From the NCBI RefSeq assembly GCF_001427145.1, contig NZ_LMGL01000001.1:945241-1009240 (forward strand): a stretch of DNA of 64,000 bases. The letters run 5' to 3'. The position numbers and the translations under genes are program-made. Positions 40,075 to 49,388 of the stretch are shown one piece after another. Positions within the stretch are counted from its first letter, which is position 1. The number at the start of each line of letters is the position of its first letter. Under the pieces are notes generated by a model, which saw nothing but the letters and a program-made list of their open reading frames with translations, was not told the origin of the DNA and searched no databases. The stretch is from Microbacterium sp. Root166. Lineage in GTDB: Bacteria > Actinomycetota > Actinomycetes > Actinomycetales > Microbacteriaceae.

Positions 40075-41060
40075 GCCGCCAGCGCGGTGCTCAGGGCCTC
40101 GATGTTCGCCTGCATCCACGAGATGTAAGTCTGGCCCTCGGGGAGCGTTTCTGAAAACGCGATCGTCGGGATGCCGCGGCTCTCGGCCTCGTCGAGGATC
40201 TGCGTCGTCTCGGCACCGCCGGTCTGCGTGTTCGTGATCACGACGCGCACGTCACCGCTCTCGAGAAGCCCGAGTGATTCGAGCAACGTCGCGGGCGCCA
40301 CGTCCTGACCCTCTTCCACGGCCTCGCTGAAGTCGCCCGGAGTCGCGTTCGTCAGGCCTGCCGCCTCGATCAGGTACACCGGGACCGGCTCGGTCACGAA
40401 GACCTGGTCGCCGCCGTACGTGGCCGCCACTGCGTCCAGGTCCGCCTCGAGACCCTCGATCTCGGCGGTGAAGGCTTCGGCGTTCGCGGTGAAGGTCGCC
40501 GCGTCGTCGGGGCTGAGCTCACCGAGCTCGTGCGCGATCTCCTCGGCGACGTGTGCGACGGTGTGGGGGTCGTACCAGACGTGCTCGTTGAACCCCTCGA
40601 TGTGGGCGTGCTCGCCATGCTCGTCCTCGGCGTGCTCGTCCTCTTCGTGCGCGGCCTCTTCGTCGTGGCCGGCGTTGTCGGGGTAATCGTGCGAGTACTC
40701 CGCCGCAGTGATGACCGGCGCTTCGCTGCCGCTGGACTCGATCAGCGCGTCGACGAACGAGTCGTAGCCGCCGCCGTTCTCGATGATCAAGTCCGCATCG
40801 GCGATCGTGAGCTGGTCGCGCGCGCTCGGCTCGAAGCCGTGGGGATCCTGCGCGTCGCTCGTCACGATCGAGGTCACCTCGACGAGGTCGCCGCCGACCT
40901 CCTCGGCGATCTGACCGTAGACGCTCGTGGACGCCACGACCTGCAGCAGGGCGTCGTCCGGCCCCTGTCCGCCGGCGGCGGCTCCGCTCGCGCATCCGGC
41001 CAGGGCGAGGGTGGATGCCGCGGCCAGGCCGAGCAGGGTCGTGCGTCGTCGGAGGGTCAT
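40071..41060 (-). CDS. znuA: Zinc-binding lipoprotein of the ABC transporter
   Basis: 329 residues. Lipoprotein signal LALAGC (Cys23), then the cluster A-I solute-binding fold: VASTSVYGQIAEEVGG, DPHGFEPSARDQLTIADADLII, a His/Glu-rich loop (HDEEAAHEEDEHAEDEH and beyond, about 130-165), EHVWYDPH and VFVTEPVPVYLIEAAGL. The His-rich loop is typical of ZnuA. First gene of the operon, with a Zur-type palindrome upstream and GTGGAGG as ribosome-binding site. Confidence 0.95.
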   Translation of the reverse strand: MTLRRRTTLLGLAAASTLALAGCASGAAAGGQGPDDALLQVVASTSVYGQIAEEVGGDLVEVTSIVTSDAQDPHGFEPSARDQLTIADADLIIENGGGYDSFVDALIESSGSEAPVITAAEYSHDYPDNAGHDEEAAHEEDEHAEDEHGEHAHIEGFNEHVWYDPHTVAHVAEEIAHELGELSPDDAATFTANAEAFTAEIEGLEADLDAVAATYGGDQVFVTEPVPVYLIEAAGLTNATPGDFSEAVEEGQDVAPATLLESLGLLESGDVRVVITNTQTGGAETTQILDEAESRGIPTIAFSETLPEGQTYISWMQANIEALSTALAA

Positions 41061-41078
41061 GCCTCCACTGTAATGGTA

Positions 41079-41095
41079 TTGAGAATCGTTCTCAA
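41079..41095 (-). promoter_or_regulatory. Zur-type operator upstream of znuA
   Basis: TTGAGAATCGTTCTCAA is a perfect inverted repeat (7-3-7), 18 bp before the znuA ATG. It has the GAxAAT..ATTxTC type core of Fur/Zur boxes and is the only such site I see near the island. Confidence 0.8.
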
Positions 41096-41171
41096 ACCGG
41101 GGCTAGCGGGTGGTCCTGGGCGGGTCAAGCCCCGCTCCCGACCACGGTGCTGTCCGTAGCGTGAGCGGACC

Positions 41172-42710
41172 ATGCCTGCTTCCTCCCGTCCCGACGCCGC
41201 GCCGCCGATCGCTCTCGCGAACCGGCGCCAGCTGATCGCGACCTGGGGCATCCCCGACCGCTATGGCGGCATGACGGCGTCGCTGCTGCATCGTGCCCGG
41301 TCGATCGTGCGGCTGACCGGCGCGACCGTCGACATCGTGACTTTCGACACCCGCCCGGATGTCGCGAGCATCCGCTCCCGCCTGATCGAGTGGGGCGAAC
41401 TCGTCGACGGCGTTCGGCTGCGCAATGTCTACGAGGATCTCCGGCACGCACGACGGCGCCCCATGGCCGTCCCGATCGCCCCGGAGCTCGCCTCCCCACC
41501 GGGCGGCGACGTGACGGCGTGCCGGGACGGGAGCCTGGTGCTGTGGACGGACGATGCCGGCACGATCCTGCGGGCCGAGCACCGGCGCGCGGACGGGACC
41601 CTGGCGGTGCTCGATGAGCGCGAGCGTGCGGACGGACCACGGCGCCTGCTCACCGCGTTCGATCGGCACGGCCGCGCCACCGGCCAGTGGCGGACGGCGA
41701 AGCGCATGTACTTCGCGTGGCTCGACACGATCCTCGACGGCGACGCGGCGACGCTCGTGGTCGACAGCAAGACGGCGGCGCGCGCGCTGCAGCACTATCG
41801 GCGCCCCTCGGTGACGACCATCCACCGGGTGCACGGCTCGCACCTCGCCGGCGACGGCAGCGGACAGCTGTCGTCGGTGCGGCGCGACGTGTTCGAGCAC
41901 CTCGACCGCTGGGACGCCGTGGCCCTGTTCACCGAGCGCCAGCGCTCCGACGTCGTCCGGATGCTGGGCGATCCCGGCAACCTCGAGGTGGTGCCCAACG
42001 CGATCACGGGCCCCGAGTCGCTCGGGCCCCTGCCCCCGGACCCGCTGCACGGCGTGATCGCCTGCCGCCTGGACCGCGCGAAGCGCGTCGACCAGTCGCT
42101 GCGCGTCATCGCCGCCGTGCGCGCCAAGGGTATCCCGGTCACCGTCGACATCGCGGGCGAGGGGTCACAGCGCACCGCGCTCGAGGCCGAGGCACGCCGG
42201 CTGGGGCTGGAGGGGGCGGTGCGGTTCCTCGGCTACACGCCGCACGCGAGACGGCTGCTGACGGGCGCGGCCTGGACGCTGCTGACCAGCAGGTCGGAGG
42301 GCACCCCGCTCGCGATCCTGCAGGCGATGGCCGCCGGCTGCATCCCGATCTCGTACGACGTGCCGTACGGCCCGGCCGATGTGATCCAGCACGGCCGCAC
42401 CGGCTGGCTCGTGCCGGACGGCGACATCGCCGGAGCCGCGCGGCTGCTGGCGCTGCAGTGCCGGCTCGACGAAGGCAGCCGGGCCGCGATGCGGCGCGCG
42501 GCGCGCGAGTCCGCCCTGCGGAACACCGATCGCGTGGTCGTCGCGCGGTGGGCCGAGATCGAACGGGCCGCGGTCGCGCGCCACCGAGAGCGCGGCATCC
42601 CGGCCCCCGCGTCGCCAGACCGGCGACCGCTGACCGCGCGAGTCGCCGGGCGCGCCAAGCGCCTGCTCACCGCCGGCGTGCTCGTGCCGCTGCGGCGTTC
42701 CGCCCTCTGA
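41172..42710 (+). CDS. Family 1/4-type glycosyltransferase
   Basis: 512 residues. A GT-B enzyme with a long N-terminal domain, then GVIACRLDRAKRVDQSLRVI, DIAGEGSQRTALEAEA, LGYTPHARRLL and SRSEGTPLAILQAMAAGCIPISYD (the EGxPLxxLEA-like donor site). Similar in layout to TagE/GtfA-like poly(glycerol-phosphate) glucosyltransferases, so wall teichoic or surface polymer glycosylation is possible. It is divergent from znuA. TAGCGT, 9 nt upstream, may be its -10. Confidence 0.85.
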   Translation: MPASSRPDAAPPIALANRRQLIATWGIPDRYGGMTASLLHRARSIVRLTGATVDIVTFDTRPDVASIRSRLIEWGELVDGVRLRNVYEDLRHARRRPMAVPIAPELASPPGGDVTACRDGSLVLWTDDAGTILRAEHRRADGTLAVLDERERADGPRRLLTAFDRHGRATGQWRTAKRMYFAWLDTILDGDAATLVVDSKTAARALQHYRRPSVTTIHRVHGSHLAGDGSGQLSSVRRDVFEHLDRWDAVALFTERQRSDVVRMLGDPGNLEVVPNAITGPESLGPLPPDPLHGVIACRLDRAKRVDQSLRVIAAVRAKGIPVTVDIAGEGSQRTALEAEARRLGLEGAVRFLGYTPHARRLLTGAAWTLLTSRSEGTPLAILQAMAAGCIPISYDVPYGPADVIQHGRTGWLVPDGDIAGAARLLALQCRLDEGSRAAMRRAARESALRNTDRVVVARWAEIERAAVARHRERGIPAPASPDRRPLTARVAGRAKRLLTAGVLVPLRRSAL

Positions 42711-42721
42711 CCCGCGGCCCA

Positions 42722-42778
42722 CGAACCGTCGCGGGTGGTCGTTCGCACCGCGGGCAGACAGCCACTGGCGACGGTTCG
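42722..42778. terminator. Inverted repeat between glycosyltransferase and E2 genes
   Basis: CGAACCGTCGC (42722-42732) and GCGACGGTTCG (42768-42778) pair over 11 bp with a 35-base loop that holds smaller stems, in a 104-bp convergent gap. Probably a transcription end region. Confidence 0.45.
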
Positions 42779-42814
42779 GCGACCCTCGACCCCGCCCGCT
42801 CTGACCGGCCTGCG

Positions 42815-44173
42815 TCAGTCGAGCAGCAGCGCGGGCTCCTCGAGGATCGACGCCACGTCGGCGATGAACCGCGACATGCCGTCGCCGTCGATGACGCGGT
42901 GGTCGAACGAGCCGGCGACCGTGGTGACCCAGCGCGGGCGCACCTCGCCGTCGACGACCCACGGCTTCTGGCGGATGGTGCCGAGGGCCACGATGCCGGC
43001 CTCGCCGGGGTTGATGATGGGTGTGCCCGCATCCATCCCGAACACGCCGATGTTCGTGATCGTGATGGTGCCCTGCTGCTGGTCGGCCGGCGTCGTGCGG
43101 CCCTCGCGCGCGGTGAGCGTGAGCTTCTCGAGCGCGCGGGCGAGGTCGCGCAGCGACAGGTCCTGCGCGTCCTTGATGTTCGGCACGAGCAGGCCGCGCG
43201 GGGTCGCCGCCGCGATGCCGAGGTTCACGTAGCGCCGCACCCGGATCTCGGCGCCGCCCTCGGCATCCACCCATGCGGCGTTCACCATCGGCGTGCGCTG
43301 CGCCGCCCAGATCACGGCGCGAGCCATGATCAGCAGCGGCGAGACCTTGATGTCGGCGAAGTCCGCCGAGGCTTTGAGCCGCTTGACGAGCTCCATGGTG
43401 CGCGTCGCGTCGACGTCGGTCCACACCGAGACGTGCGGCGCCGAGTAGGCCGACTGCACCATCGCCGACGACGTCGCCTTGCGCACGCCCTTGACCGCGA
43501 TGGTCTCCTCGCGCGCCTCGACCGGCGGAGCCGAAGGACGGGACGGAACGGATGCCGCAGCCGGCGCCGCGACTGGGATGCGCTCCTCGCGCACGTCGCC
43601 CCACGCCGGGGTCTCGATGTTGCGGAAGACGCTGGCCTGCGAGGCATGCCGCACGACGTCCTCTCGCGTGACCTCGCCGGCGGCACCGCTGGGAGCCACG
43701 GCGCCGAGGTCGACGCCGAGGTCGCGGGCGAGCTTGCGGATCGGCGGCTTGGCGATGACCCCGACAGATGACTCGACCCGCTCCTGCGCGGTGGCCGCGG
43801 GCTTGCGCCGCCGTGACTGGACGGGACCCCCGGTGCCGTAGCCCACGAGGACGGCACCGTCGCCCTCGGCGGCGGGCTCGGCCGGGGCTCCGTGCTCGGA
43901 CTGTCCGACGGTGGCCGGGCCTGCGGCATCCGTCGTCGACGCGATCGTGATGATCGCCGCCCCGACGTTGACCGTGTCGCCCTCACCGGCGAGGAGCTCG
44001 CCGACCGTGCCGGCGAACGGCGACGGGAGCTCGACGAGCGACTTCGCGGTCTCGATCTCGACCACGACGTCGTTGACCGCGACGACATCGCCGGGGGCGA
44101 CGCGCCACGTGACGATCTCGGCCTCGGTCAGGCCTTCCCCGACATCGGGGAGGACGAAGGTCTGAATGCTCAC
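42815..44173 (-). CDS. Dihydrolipoamide acyltransferase (E2) of a 2-oxoacid dehydrogenase
   Basis: 452 residues. One lipoyl domain with Lys44 in [14 protein letters not shown], an E3-binding domain ([19 protein letters not shown], about 140-175) and a catalytic domain ending in [11 protein letters not shown] with the active-site His/Asp. GTG start with GAAAGGA upstream. Follows E1 beta after a ~106-bp gap that holds the dispersed repeat. Acetyl versus branched-chain substrate cannot be settled; branched-chain type is favoured by the operon. Confidence 0.9.
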   Translation of the reverse strand: MSIQTFVLPDVGEGLTEAEIVTWRVAPGDVVAVNDVVVEIETAKSLVELPSPFAGTVGELLAGEGDTVNVGAAIITIASTTDAAGPATVGQSEHGAPAEPAAEGDGAVLVGYGTGGPVQSRRRKPAATAQERVESSVGVIAKPPIRKLARDLGVDLGAVAPSGAAGEVTREDVVRHASQASVFRNIETPAWGDVREERIPVAAPAAASVPSRPSAPPVEAREETIAVKGVRKATSSAMVQSAYSAPHVSVWTDVDATRTMELVKRLKASADFADIKVSPLLIMARAVIWAAQRTPMVNAAWVDAEGGAEIRVRRYVNLGIAAATPRGLLVPNIKDAQDLSLRDLARALEKLTLTAREGRTTPADQQQGTITITNIGVFGMDAGTPIINPGEAGIVALGTIRQKPWVVDGEVRPRWVTTVAGSFDHRVIDGDGMSRFIADVASILEEPALLLD

Positions 44174-44191
44174 TGGTAGTCCTTTCGATCA

Positions 44192-44274
44192 CCGGTCGTC
44201 GAGCGAGCGGAGCGAGACGAAACGGGTCGCAGGACGCGTTTCGTCTCGTCGCTCCGCTCCTCGCTCAACGACCG
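44192..44274. repeat. Dispersed intergenic repeat, inverted pair
   Basis: The left arm (44192-44225) reads CCGGTCGTCGAGCGAGCGGA and on to GAAACG; the right arm (44235-44274) is its near complement. Together they form a long hairpin in the E1beta-E2 gap. The same arm occurs singly at 14007-14041. Such copies look like a REP-type family. Confidence 0.75.
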
Positions 44275-44279
44275 GAACA

Positions 44280-45263
44280 TCAGTAGGCGAGGGCCCGATC
44301 GACGGCCTCGAGGATGCGGTCGGCGTCGGGAAGGTAGGTGCCTTCGAGCTTGGCGGCGGGGAACGGGGTGTCGAACGCCGAGACGCGGAGCACCGGCGCT
44401 TCGAGCGCGTAGAAGGCCCGCTCCATGACGGTGGCGGCGACCTCGCTGCCCACGCTGGTGAAGCCCGGGGCCTCCTGCGCGTAGACCATGCGTCCGGTCC
44501 GGCGCACCGAGTCGAGGATCGGACCGTAGTCGATGGGCGAGAGCGAGCGGACGTCGACGACCTCGCAGCTGGTGCCCTCGGACTCGGCGAGCGCGGCCGC
44601 CTGCAGCAGCGTCGTGACCATGGCGCCGTGCCCGACGAGCGTGACGTCGGTGCCGCGGCGCACCACCCGGCTGGCGTGCAGCGGCAGAGCGCGCGAGGCG
44701 GTGTCGACCTCGCCCTTCTGCCAGTACTTGCTCTTGGGCTCGAGGAAGATGACCGGATCGTTCGACGCGATGGCGTCCTGAATCATCCAGTACGCGTCGT
44801 TCGCCGTGGACGGGCTGACCACCCGCAGGCCCGGAGTGTGCGCGAAGTACGCCTCGGGGCTCTCCTGGTGGTGCTCGACCGCGCCGATGTGTCCGCCGTA
44901 GGGGATGCGGATCACGACGGGCATCTGCAGCACGCCCTCGTGGCGGTTGGTGAACTTCGCCAGCTGCGAGGTGATCTGGTCGAACGCCGGGAAGACGAAG
45001 CCGTCGAACTGGATCTCGCAGACCGGGCGGAAGCCGGCCATGGCGAGCCCGATCGCGGTGCCGACGATGCCGGACTCGGCCAGCGGGGTGTCGAGCACGC
45101 GCCGGTCGCCGAATTCTGCCTGCAGCCCCTCGGTGACGCGGAACACGCCGCCGAGCTTGCCGATGTCCTCGCCCATGAGCAGGACCCGGTCGCTGCCGGC
45201 GAGCGCGGCGCGCAGGCCGGCGTTGAGGGCGCGGCTGATGGGCATGGTGGTCACGTCGCTCAC
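44280..45263 (-). CDS. 2-oxoacid dehydrogenase E1 component, beta subunit
   Basis: 327 residues from a GTG that overlaps the E1 alpha stop by 4 bp. MGEDIGKLGGVFRVTEGLQ, DTPLAESGIVGTAIGLAMAG, FLEPKSKYW and the transketolase C-terminal segment are typical of E1 beta, which with E1 alpha forms the heterotetramer that decarboxylates 2-oxoacids using TPP. A longer upstream frame runs into the alpha gene and is not the start. Confidence 0.93.
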   Translation of the reverse strand: MSDVTTMPISRALNAGLRAALAGSDRVLLMGEDIGKLGGVFRVTEGLQAEFGDRRVLDTPLAESGIVGTAIGLAMAGFRPVCEIQFDGFVFPAFDQITSQLAKFTNRHEGVLQMPVVIRIPYGGHIGAVEHHQESPEAYFAHTPGLRVVSPSTANDAYWMIQDAIASNDPVIFLEPKSKYWQKGEVDTASRALPLHASRVVRRGTDVTLVGHGAMVTTLLQAAALAESEGTSCEVVDVRSLSPIDYGPILDSVRRTGRMVYAQEAPGFTSVGSEVAATVMERAFYALEAPVLRVSAFDTPFPAAKLEGTYLPDADRILEAVDRALAY

Positions 45264-46423
45264 GATGCGCCCTCCTCGAAGGATGCCTCGTACCCGGCGA
45301 GCCACGCCCGCTGCTCGTCGATCAGCGGATGGGGCTCGGAGTAGACGTGCGCGAACATGGCCTCGGTCTCGATGCCGCCCAGCGCGTTCGTGCGGGTGCG
45401 GACGTCGTCGGCCACCGCGCGGGACTCGGCCTCGACGTCGGCGAAGAACGCCTCGGAGGCGCCGCGCGCCTTGAGGAACGTCTCCATGCGCGCGATGGGG
45501 TCGCGGCGGCGCCACCACTCCTCCTCCGCCGAGGTGCGGTACTTCGTCGGGTCGTCGCTGGTGGTGTGCGCGCCCATGCGGTAGGTCATCGCCTCGATGG
45601 CGCGGGGGCCCTCACCGGACCGCGCCTCGTCGAGGGCGAGGCGGGTGACGGCCCAGCTCGCGAGGACGTCGTTGCCGTCGACCGGGATGCTCGGCATCCC
45701 GTAGCCCGCTCCGCGCCGGTACAGCGGTCCGCGCGACTGCGTCGCAACGGGGACCGAGATCGCCCACTGGTTGTTCTGCAGGAAGAAGACCTCGGGAGTC
45801 TGGTAGCTCGTCGCGAAGACCATGGCTTCGTGCACATCGCCCTGGCTGGACGCGCCGTCGCCGTAGTAGACGATGACGGCCTCGTCGCGCTCGGGCTCGC
45901 CGGTGCCGCAGCGCCCGTCGAAGACCAAGCCCATCGCGAGACCGGTCGCGTGCAGCGTCTGCGCGCCGAGCACGAGCGTGTAGATGTGCGTGTTGCCGTT
46001 CTTGGGGTCGGTCGGATCCCAGCCGCCGTGGGTGAGGCCGCGCATCAGGCGGATGATGTCGACGGGGTCGACGCCGCGGATGCGCGCGACCACGTGCTCG
46101 CGGTACGACGGGAACAGGTGGTCCTGCGTGCGCGCGGCCCGAGCCGAGCCGACCTGGGCCGCCTCCTGGCCGAAGCTCGGCGGCCACAGCGCGAGCTGCC
46201 CCTGGCGCTGCAGGTTGGTCGCCTGCACGTCGAACGCGCGGATGACGGCCATGTCGCGGTAGAAGCCCTCGAGGTCCGCATCGGCGAGGCCGTCGACGAG
46301 ATCGAGGTACGGCTCCGCTGCGGCGGAGGGCGCGAATGAGCCGTCGGCCGCGAGGAAGCGGACGAGCGCGGGGTCATCCGGGTGCACGGCGACGTCGGGC
46401 GTCGCGGACTCGGTGACGCTCAT
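45260..46423 (-). CDS. 2-oxoacid dehydrogenase E1 component, alpha subunit
   Basis: 387 residues. TPP-binding motif [17 protein letters not shown] (188-) to NNQWAIS (217-223), and SYREH with the catalytic His. The phosphorylation-loop region has [16 protein letters not shown], closer to branched-chain E1 alpha than to pyruvate E1 alpha. Overlaps the aminotransferase gene by 4 bp (ATGA) and E1 beta by 4 bp. In Streptomyces the analogous bkd genes make branched-chain acyl-CoA primers for fatty acids. Confidence 0.92.
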   Translation of the reverse strand: MSVTESATPDVAVHPDDPALVRFLAADGSFAPSAAAEPYLDLVDGLADADLEGFYRDMAVIRAFDVQATNLQRQGQLALWPPSFGQEAAQVGSARAARTQDHLFPSYREHVVARIRGVDPVDIIRLMRGLTHGGWDPTDPKNGNTHIYTLVLGAQTLHATGLAMGLVFDGRCGTGEPERDEAVIVYYGDGASSQGDVHEAMVFATSYQTPEVFFLQNNQWAISVPVATQSRGPLYRRGAGYGMPSIPVDGNDVLASWAVTRLALDEARSGEGPRAIEAMTYRMGAHTTSDDPTKYRTSAEEEWWRRRDPIARMETFLKARGASEAFFADVEAESRAVADDVRTRTNALGGIETEAMFAHVYSEPHPLIDEQRAWLAGYEASFEEGAS

Positions 46424-47541
46424 CGGGTCACGCTCGCCTGGATGCCGCGGTGCCCCGCGGGGAGATCGTCGATGACGGATGCCGCGACCGCCACGATGCG
46501 CTGCACCGCAGCCTCTTCACCGACGGAGATGCGGATGCCGTCACCGGCGAACGGGCGCACGATCAAGCCGGCATCGTCGAAGGCCTGCCCGACCGAGAGG
46601 GTCTCGTCGCCCGCGGGGAGCCAGACGAAGTTGCCCTGGGCGGCGGGCACGCGCCAGCCGGTCTCGCGCAGGGCGTCCGCGAGCCGATCGCGGCGCTCGG
46701 CGATCTCGGCGACCCGGGCGAGCAGATCGGCTTCGGCGTCGAGGCTGGCGATTGCGGCGACTTCGGCCTGCGCCGTGACCGAGAGCGGGATGCTCGTGCT
46801 GCGGGCGGCATCGAGGATGCGGCGGTGGCCGATGGCGTAGCCGACGCGGAGGCCCGCCAGGCCGAACGCCTTCGAGAAGGTGCGCAGCACGACGACGTTC
46901 GGGTGCGCACCCGATGCCAGCACCCGGGCGCCGTCGACGGCCTCGGGATCGGTGACGAACTCGGAGTACGCCTCGTCCAGCATCACGAGGACGTCGGCCG
47001 GCACCTGGGCGACGAACGCATCGAACTCGGCCTGCGTGACGATCGGGCCGGTCGGGTTGTTCGGGCTGCAGACGATGACGGCCCGCGTGCGGTCGGTGAT
47101 GGCCGCAGCCATGGCGGGCAGGTCGTGGCGCGCGTCCTCGGTGAGCGGCACCTGGACGCCCTTCGCGCCGGCGACGATCGCCAGCCACGGGTAGGCCTCG
47201 AACGACCGCCACGCGTAGATGACCTCGTCCCCCGGCCCGGCAGTGGCCTGGACCAGCTGGGCGAGGATCGACACGCTGCCCGCCCCGATGTGGACCTCGT
47301 CGGGGCCGACGCCGAACCGCGCGGCCAGGCGCTCCCGCAGTCGGGCGGCCGAGGCATCCGGATAGCGGTTCACCGCGGTCGTCGACTGCAGAGCCTCGAC
47401 GACGCCGGGGAGCGGATCGAACGGGTTCTCGTTGCTCGACAGCTTGAACGCGTCGGAGCCGGCCTGGCGCCCCTGCTTGTACGGCGGCAGGGCTGCGATC
47501 TCGGGGCGGACGCGGATGGGGATGTCGGGGGCGTCGGTCAC
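46420..47541 (-). CDS. HisC-like PLP aminotransferase (histidinol-phosphate/aromatic type)
   Basis: 373 residues: [35 protein letters not shown], and the PLP lysine in [16 protein letters not shown]. Belongs to the HisC family, in which actinobacteria have both HisC and the aromatic aminotransferase Pat; the operon position with a 2-oxoacid dehydrogenase favours an aromatic or branched amino acid role. GTG start with TAGACT 6 nt upstream. It is the first gene of the operon with E1 alpha, E1 beta and E2. Confidence 0.87.
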   Translation of the reverse strand: MTDAPDIPIRVRPEIAALPPYKQGRQAGSDAFKLSSNENPFDPLPGVVEALQSTTAVNRYPDASAARLRERLAARFGVGPDEVHIGAGSVSILAQLVQATAGPGDEVIYAWRSFEAYPWLAIVAGAKGVQVPLTEDARHDLPAMAAAITDRTRAVIVCSPNNPTGPIVTQAEFDAFVAQVPADVLVMLDEAYSEFVTDPEAVDGARVLASGAHPNVVVLRTFSKAFGLAGLRVGYAIGHRRILDAARSTSIPLSVTAQAEVAAIASLDAEADLLARVAEIAERRDRLADALRETGWRVPAAQGNFVWLPAGDETLSVGQAFDDAGLIVRPFAGDGIRISVGEEAAVQRIVAVAASVIDDLPAGHRGIQASVTR

Positions 47542-47547
47542 CCTGCG

Positions 47548-47553
47548 AGTCTA
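47548..47553 (-). promoter_or_regulatory. -10 element of the aminotransferase/dehydrogenase operon (leaderless)
   Basis: TAGACT on the minus strand, 6 nt before the GTG start of the aminotransferase gene. Confidence 0.6.
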
Positions 47554-47650
47554 CGAGCGCGATCATTGCCCGCGGGAGGATACGTGGACGTCCGAAAACA
47601 CCCCCGTTCGTCCTCGCACCGGCCGGGCCCCGCATGCGAGACTGCGGCGT

Positions 47651-48043
47651 ATGGGATTCCTCATCCGCGTCGTCGTCAACGCTTTCGCGATCTGGGTCGT
47701 CACCCTGATCACCGTGCTCGGGGTCACGGTCGTCCCGTTCCCGCCGGGCGAGACGCTGCAGTTCGTGCTGACGCTGCTGATCGTCGCGGCGATCTTCGCG
47801 CTGGTCAACACCCTCATCGGCACCGTCATCAAGGTGCTCGCGTTCCCGCTGTACATCCTCACGCTCGGCCTCATCGGCCTGCTCATCAACGCGTTCCTGC
47901 TGTGGCTCACGGCCTGGATCACGAGCTTCTGGGGTTGGGGCCTGCGGGTCGAGGACTTCTGGCTGGGCCTCATCGCGGCGATCATCATCTCGCTGATCAA
48001 CTGGCTGTTCGGCATCATCCTCCGCCCTCGGAAGCGGGACTGA
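47651..48043 (+). CDS. Phage-holin-family (4-TMS) membrane protein
   Basis: 130 residues, four hydrophobic helices, ending LFGIILRPRKRD. It resembles the DUF/phage holin family 4 proteins common in actinobacterial chromosomes. The name is historical; there is no phage context here, so a holin role is doubtful. Its 3' end overlaps the convergent hydrolase gene by 29 bp. Confidence 0.8.
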   Translation: MGFLIRVVVNAFAIWVVTLITVLGVTVVPFPPGETLQFVLTLLIVAAIFALVNTLIGTVIKVLAFPLYILTLGLIGLLINAFLLWLTAWITSFWGWGLRVEDFWLGLIAAIIISLINWLFGIILRPRKRD

Positions 48044-49388
48044 GCTCACCGGGCTCGCCCGCGCGGAGGGCACCGTACTCGACGACCTCGACGGACTCGG
48101 CACGGCCGAGCTCCTCGAACACGTCGTGCACGGCGTCGACCCGCGGATCGGACGAGGCGTCGATCAACGCCGCCGTCTCGGCGTAGGTCGCCATCTGGTG
48201 TGCCGGAATGTGCATGTCGTGCTTGCCCGTCGCCGGATCCGCCTCGCGCTCCACGATGAAGCTGCCCGGAGCGCCGACCGGCGTGGAGTGACCGCCCCCG
48301 GCGAGCGCGGCCGCGGGGTCGTCGGTGTGCCGCACTGCGACGCTGAGGGTCGACGCGCCGAGGTCGGCCTCGACCGGCGACCCGAAGGCCACGTGGGTGC
48401 GGACGTCGTAGCCCTCCTCGAGCGCGATGTGCGCCGTGATCATGCCGCCCTGCGAGTGCGCGAACGCGTGCACCACATCGCCCGGCTGGGCGCCCGCTGC
48501 TGCGAGGGCGGCGACAGTGGCCTCGTAGGAGGCCGACGCGTTGCCGGTATAGAGCTGCGCGTTGGACAGGTTGTCCCACGCGTCGTCGCCGCCCACCCCG
48601 TACGACTGCGTGCCCGCGACGTACACGGCGTACTGCTTGGAGCCGTCGCTCATCGTGTAGGTCTCGACCCTCACGCGCGAATCTCCGCCGCCGGGCATGC
48701 GCGCCGCGACTGCGGCCAGATCGGCCGGCGCCGCCGTGGCGGTCGGCGCCGGCGGAAGGGGCACGAGCATCGCCTCCACGCCGCGTCCCGAAAGCCGCGC
48801 ATCGGCCGGGACCCGGCCCTGCCCCCCGTACCCGGTGATCGTCGCCAGCCCGATGGTGCCCAGACCCAGGGCAGCGCCCGCGATGACGCCGCCTTCGGGA
48901 CCGATCTCCATGCCGCCGAGCAGGCCGAGCTCGGTGGCCTGACGCACCAGGTGCGCCGGCCACATGACCGCGCGATCCAGTTCCGCCGTCGACGCGGCCC
49001 AGAGCACATCCGGGTATCGCTCGACGAGCGCGTCGCGCCGGTCCTTGATGAGCGCCGCCGCGTCGAAGTCACCGGCCCAGACCGCGGCGCGGTACGCGAC
49101 GTTGATCTCGACGAGCTCGTACATGGCCGCCGCCTCGCGGAGCGCGTCGCCGACCAGCGTGGCCTTCTCGATGCACGTGACCAGCCGGGTTCGCAGCACG
49201 TCGGTGTCGTGCCAGGCATCGACTCCGTGGTGCCCCTGGTCTCCGAGCACCGACTGCACGGCATCCAGGCGCAGCGAGACCGACTCGAGGTCGCCGCGCA
49301 CCTGAACGAACGCGTCTGCGGTGCTGCGCAGCGTCTCGGTATCGACGGCGACCACACCGCCGCCCCGGATCTCCATCTCGCCCGACAT
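48015..49388 (-). CDS. Alpha/beta-hydrolase-like protein with WXG/LXG-type N-terminus
   Basis: 457 residues. A helical N-terminal part (about 15-110) like WXG/LXG modules (TADAFVQVRGDLESVSLRLDAV), a Gly/Ala-rich hydrophobic stretch (about 165-190), then a hydrolase domain with nucleophile AHSQGGM, DPAAALAGGG and a late His in GKHDMHIPAHQM. The start is the ATG at 49388, overlapping the WXG100-like gene stop by one base, with GGAGGGG upstream. An exported effector or cell-wall enzyme is possible, but no secretion machinery is seen nearby. Confidence 0.7.
   Translation of the reverse strand: MSGEMEIRGGGVVAVDTETLRSTADAFVQVRGDLESVSLRLDAVQSVLGDQGHHGVDAWHDTDVLRTRLVTCIEKATLVGDALREAAAMYELVEINVAYRAAVWAGDFDAAALIKDRRDALVERYPDVLWAASTAELDRAVMWPAHLVRQATELGLLGGMEIGPEGGVIAGAALGLGTIGLATITGYGGQGRVPADARLSGRGVEAMLVPLPPAPTATAAPADLAAVAARMPGGGDSRVRVETYTMSDGSKQYAVYVAGTQSYGVGGDDAWDNLSNAQLYTGNASASYEATVAALAAAGAQPGDVVHAFAHSQGGMITAHIALEEGYDVRTHVAFGSPVEADLGASTLSVAVRHTDDPAAALAGGGHSTPVGAPGSFIVEREADPATGKHDMHIPAHQMATYAETAALIDASSDPRVDAVHDVFEELGRAESVEVVEYGALRAGEPGELSPASEGGG

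Noticed and set aside
39256..40119. ZnuC with 15 extra N-terminal residues
   Set aside because: They lie in the coding end of znuA; the GTG at 40074 overlaps the znuA stop as GTGA, a standard coupling.
45264..45518. Longer N-terminus for the E1 beta subunit
   Set aside because: This region encodes the end of E1 alpha in another frame; the GTG at 45263 fits the conserved start.
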